Positions 61,975-64,000 of a stretch of DNA of 64,000 nucleotides are shown here, piece by piece. This DNA is from Opitutia bacterium. Its GTDB lineage: Bacteria; Verrucomicrobiota; Verrucomicrobiia; Opitutales; UBA953. The stretch lies in contig BGOI01000001.1 of the NCBI GenBank assembly GCA_003569165.1, positions 186,001 through 250,000 of the forward strand, written 5' to 3'. Each line of letters opens with the position of its first letter. Within the stretch, counting starts at the first letter, position 1. Position numbers and translations under genes: made by a program. The notes under the pieces were generated by a model. It was not told where the DNA came from, searched no databases, and saw only the letters and a list, made by a program, of their open reading frames with translations.

Positions 61975-62548
61975 TTGAGTGAAGAGAAGGGAGAGGGGGT
62001 AGGGATAGGGGTGGGGGTGGGAAAGGCAAGGAGGTGAAGAAGGTGGTGGCGGTTGGCGGATTGCGGTTAGCGGATAGGGAGAGGCAGAGGTTTCGAGGAC
62101 CTGAGGGCAGGAGGACTCGAGGACTCGAGAATTCAATGGAGGGCTGAGTTGATGACGGATGACAGAATACCCGAACCTGCACCTGAACCTGAAAACCCGT
62201 ACCAAGTACCTGACGGCCGAGACCTGAGACCTGAAAGTGTTTCTGACCCCAGCCAATCATCCGGTCTCCGGTTTCCCCTTGAGCGGGCAACATCCCGCCA
62301 CCTGCCACCCAGGGCTGCCACCCGCCACCTGAAATGAATTCCACCTAGGTCGTGACGCGGTCCCGACCCTACCCACGCAATGCATACCTGCCGATCGACT
62401 TCACAAAGGTTCAATTAGGTTCATCGCCCAACCGCTACCCGCTAACCGCCCACCGCTATCACCCCGAAGCCTCCGGCTTCGCCCCATTAATCTTCCCTCT
62501 CTAGCCGTAGACCCCTAAAAGTGCCTTACGCCTCCCGCGTCGTCTGTC
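61975..62548. repeat. Repeat island without genes
   Basis: Contains a four-unit GCGGNNA block (62049-62076), four inverted 8-bp GYCCTCNN units (62093-62124) and one inverted 12-bp unit (62138-62149). Short ACCTGA-type units follow near 62175-62192. 62247-62283 copies 42160-42196, and 62294-62329 is the inverted 36-bp repeat. A minus D-type GTAG hairpin lies at 62348-62372, and an inverted four-unit 7-bp block at 62429-62456. No coding frame is credible. Confidence 0.85.
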
Positions 62549-64000
62549 ATGTCCGTCCCTCCTCCCCTTCCCTTGGCCCGTACCACCCAACCTACCTATA
62601 TCATCGGCCACAAGAATCCCGATGCCGACGCGATCTGCTCCGCCCTCGCCTACGCTGCCTTCAAGGAAGCTTCCGGTCAGTCCGGCTTCAAGCCCGCCCG
62701 TTGCGGTAACTCTAACGCGCGCATCGACGCGATTCTGCATCGTTTCGGCGCTACGCTCCCGGAATTCGTCGGCGACGTCATCCCGCGCATCGAAGACATC
62801 ATGCACCGAGACCCTTTTAAGGTCAGCGTCGATGACACGTGCGCCCGCGCGCTTGAGCTCCTCGACCTGCATGACGTCCGTGCCCTGCCGGTCGTCGGCA
62901 CCGACGGCCGTCTCGAAGGCTACGTCTCCATCTTCAGCCTCGGCGACTACTTCATCCCGAAGCCCAAGCGCGCCACGGCGATGCGCAAGGTCACCAGTTC
63001 GATCAACGCGATCATCCGCTCCATCGGCGGCGTCGAAGTGGTCTCCTACGATGCCACGTCCGTCGACGAACTGTATGTCCGCGTCGCGGCCATGGAACTC
63101 GAATCCTTTGGCAAGTCGGCGACCGTCGAAGGCATTCCGAACAACAAGAGCGTCATCGTCGTCGGCGATCGTTCCGACGTGCACCTACGCGCCATCGAGA
63201 TGGGCGTACGCATCATCATCGTCACCGGCGGCCACCGCATGAAAGCCGACGTCCTCGAGCGCGCCAAGGCCGCCAAGGTCTCCGTCGCCTATGCCGACAC
63301 CGACAGCGCCACGACCGCCTGGGCCGTCCGCGCTTCAACCCTCGTCGGCGGACTCGTGCAGCGCGACGCCTTCACCTTCAAGCCGCAGGAAAAACTCTCC
63401 GTGGCCCGCCGCCGCATCGTCCAGAACCCGGCCCTCATCTGTAATGTGGTCGACGAGGATGGCCACCTGCTCGGCGTCTTCACCAAGACCGACATCATCA
63501 ACCCGCCGCGCGCCAAGCTCGTGCTCGTCGACCACAACGAGCTCTCGCAGGCTGTCGATGGCGCCGCGGAAGTCGAGATCACCGAGGTCGTTGACCACCA
63601 CCGCCTCGGCAACGCGCCGACGCATCAGCCCATCCTCTTCATCAACCGACCGCTCGGCTCCACCTGCTCGATCGTCGCGGACATGTTCCGCACCGCCGAC
63701 CTGAAGCCCACGCCGCAGATCGCCGGCCTGATGATGTGCGGCATCATCTCGGACACCCTACTCCTGCAGAGCCCGACCACCACGCCGCTCGACGCCGACC
63801 TGCTCCAGTGGCTCTCCCGCCTGGCCGACGCCGATGCGCGCTCGCTCGCTGACATGATCTTCAACGCTGGCTCGGTCTTATCGACCCTCAGCCCCGCCGC
63901 CGCCGTCCGTGCCGACTGCAAGCTCTACACCGAAGGCGAACGTCGCTTCTCCGTCTCACAGGTCGAAGAACTCGGCTTCACCAACTTCTGGAAATGCGAA
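62549..64000 (+). CDS. Family II inorganic pyrophosphatase with CBS domains, 3' end missing
   Basis: Hydrolyses PPi; Mn/Co-dependent DHH-family enzyme with a regulatory insert, usually inhibited or activated by adenine nucleotides at CBS domains. The frame is open from the ATG at 62549 for 484 codons to the window edge. N-terminal DHH part: YIIGHKNPDADAICSALAY. CBS motif: RDPFKVSVDDTCARALELL with ALPVVGTDGRLEGYVS. A DRTGG-like section, a second CBS repeat (NVVDEDGHLLGVFTKTDI), then LVLVDHNELSQAVDG, TEVVDHHRLGN and GSTCSIVADMF complete the catalytic core. Confidence 0.92.
   Translation, partial: MSVPPPLPLARTTQPTYIIGHKNPDADAICSALAYAAFKEASGQSGFKPARCGNSNARIDAILHRFGATLPEFVGDVIPRIEDIMHRDPFKVSVDDTCARALELLDLHDVRALPVVGTDGRLEGYVSIFSLGDYFIPKPKRATAMRKVTSSINAIIRSIGGVEVVSYDATSVDELYVRVAAMELESFGKSATVEGIPNNKSVIVVGDRSDVHLRAIEMGVRIIIVTGGHRMKADVLERAKAAKVSVAYADTDSATTAWAVRASTLVGGLVQRDAFTFKPQEKLSVARRRIVQNPALICNVVDEDGHLLGVFTKTDIINPPRAKLVLVDHNELSQAVDGAAEVEITEVVDHHRLGNAPTHQPILFINRPLGSTCSIVADMFRTADLKPTPQIAGLMMCGIISDTLLLQSPTTTPLDADLLQWLSRLADADARSLADMIFNAGSVLSTLSPAAAVRADCKLYTEGERRFSVSQVEELGFTNFWKCE

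Noticed and set aside
62622..63242. 206-codon plus-strand frame inside the pyrophosphatase region
   Set aside because: Shifted frame of the open pyrophosphatase gene that runs from 62549 to the window edge.

Overview
The window is a high-G+C bacterial chromosome segment of ordinary housekeeping genes. Gene content points to the Verrucomicrobiota, probably the Opitutae side. The pointers are a divergent FtsZ, a MurC-MurB fusion inside a complete division/cell-wall cluster, a pyrophosphate-type phosphofructokinase, secreted sulfatases paired with an alginate-lyase-like enzyme, and very weak use of Shine-Dalgarno sites. This placement is inference from gene content; no rRNA gene is present. LptF/G-type, LpxL-type and LpxH-type proteins indicate a Gram-negative envelope, and the MurE DNPR motif indicates meso-diaminopimelate peptidoglycan.

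Layout. 1-6276: an LptF/LptG permease, a phosphatase, a PlsC-type acyltransferase, two exported zinc-finger proteins sharing an unrecognised domain, and tRNA-Ser(TGA). 6277-8630: a DUF2851 protein and cysteine desulfurase SufS. 8679-26978, all on the minus strand: mraZ-rsmH-ftsL-ftsI-murE-murF-mraY-murD-(LysM protein)-ftsW-murG-murC/B-ddl-ftsQ-ftsA-ftsZ, mostly joined by 4-base ATGA overlaps, with four tandem 10-bp MraZ boxes upstream. 27362-30576: a lipoprotein, aroC, a P-loop-like protein and an LpxL-type acyltransferase. 30580-38987: a sigma/anti-sigma/periplasmic-protein operon, holB-tmk, a FecR-domain protein, PPi-phosphofructokinase, purB and holA. 39297-44363: cinA, uvrC, a diacylglycerol-type glycosyltransferase and an LpxH-like phosphoesterase. 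44449-49189: a sulfatase/alginate lyase/sulfatase operon. 49349-60578: complex I genes in two blocks, nuoBCDEF and nuoGHI, separated by ppnP, an rRNA methyltransferase and a NYN-domain gene. 60895-64000: an Old Yellow Enzyme homologue and a CBS-type family II pyrophosphatase cut by the right edge.

The most unusual content lies between genes. At least 23 copies of a 24-26 bp element share one plan: GTAG, a 9-bp stem arm, a short loop usually ending in C, then the matching arm. Stem sequences differ between copies but pairing is kept by compensatory changes. Seven pairs face each other (GTAG...CTAC). This resembles REP/REPIN elements mobilised by RAYT transposases, but with many stem subfamilies in one window. 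The same intergenic islands carry degenerate tandem blocks of 7, 8 or 12 bp units, usually four units long.

Four genes (mraY, murE, a FecR-domain gene and a small exported protein) have frameshifts, each repaired by restoring one base to a run of four G or C. The common pattern suggests a sequence-quality artefact more than real gene loss. Other points are an FtsZ without the second catalytic Asp of its T7 loop, a UvrC without its iron-sulfur cysteines, and a shared promoter-like box in front of both nuo blocks.
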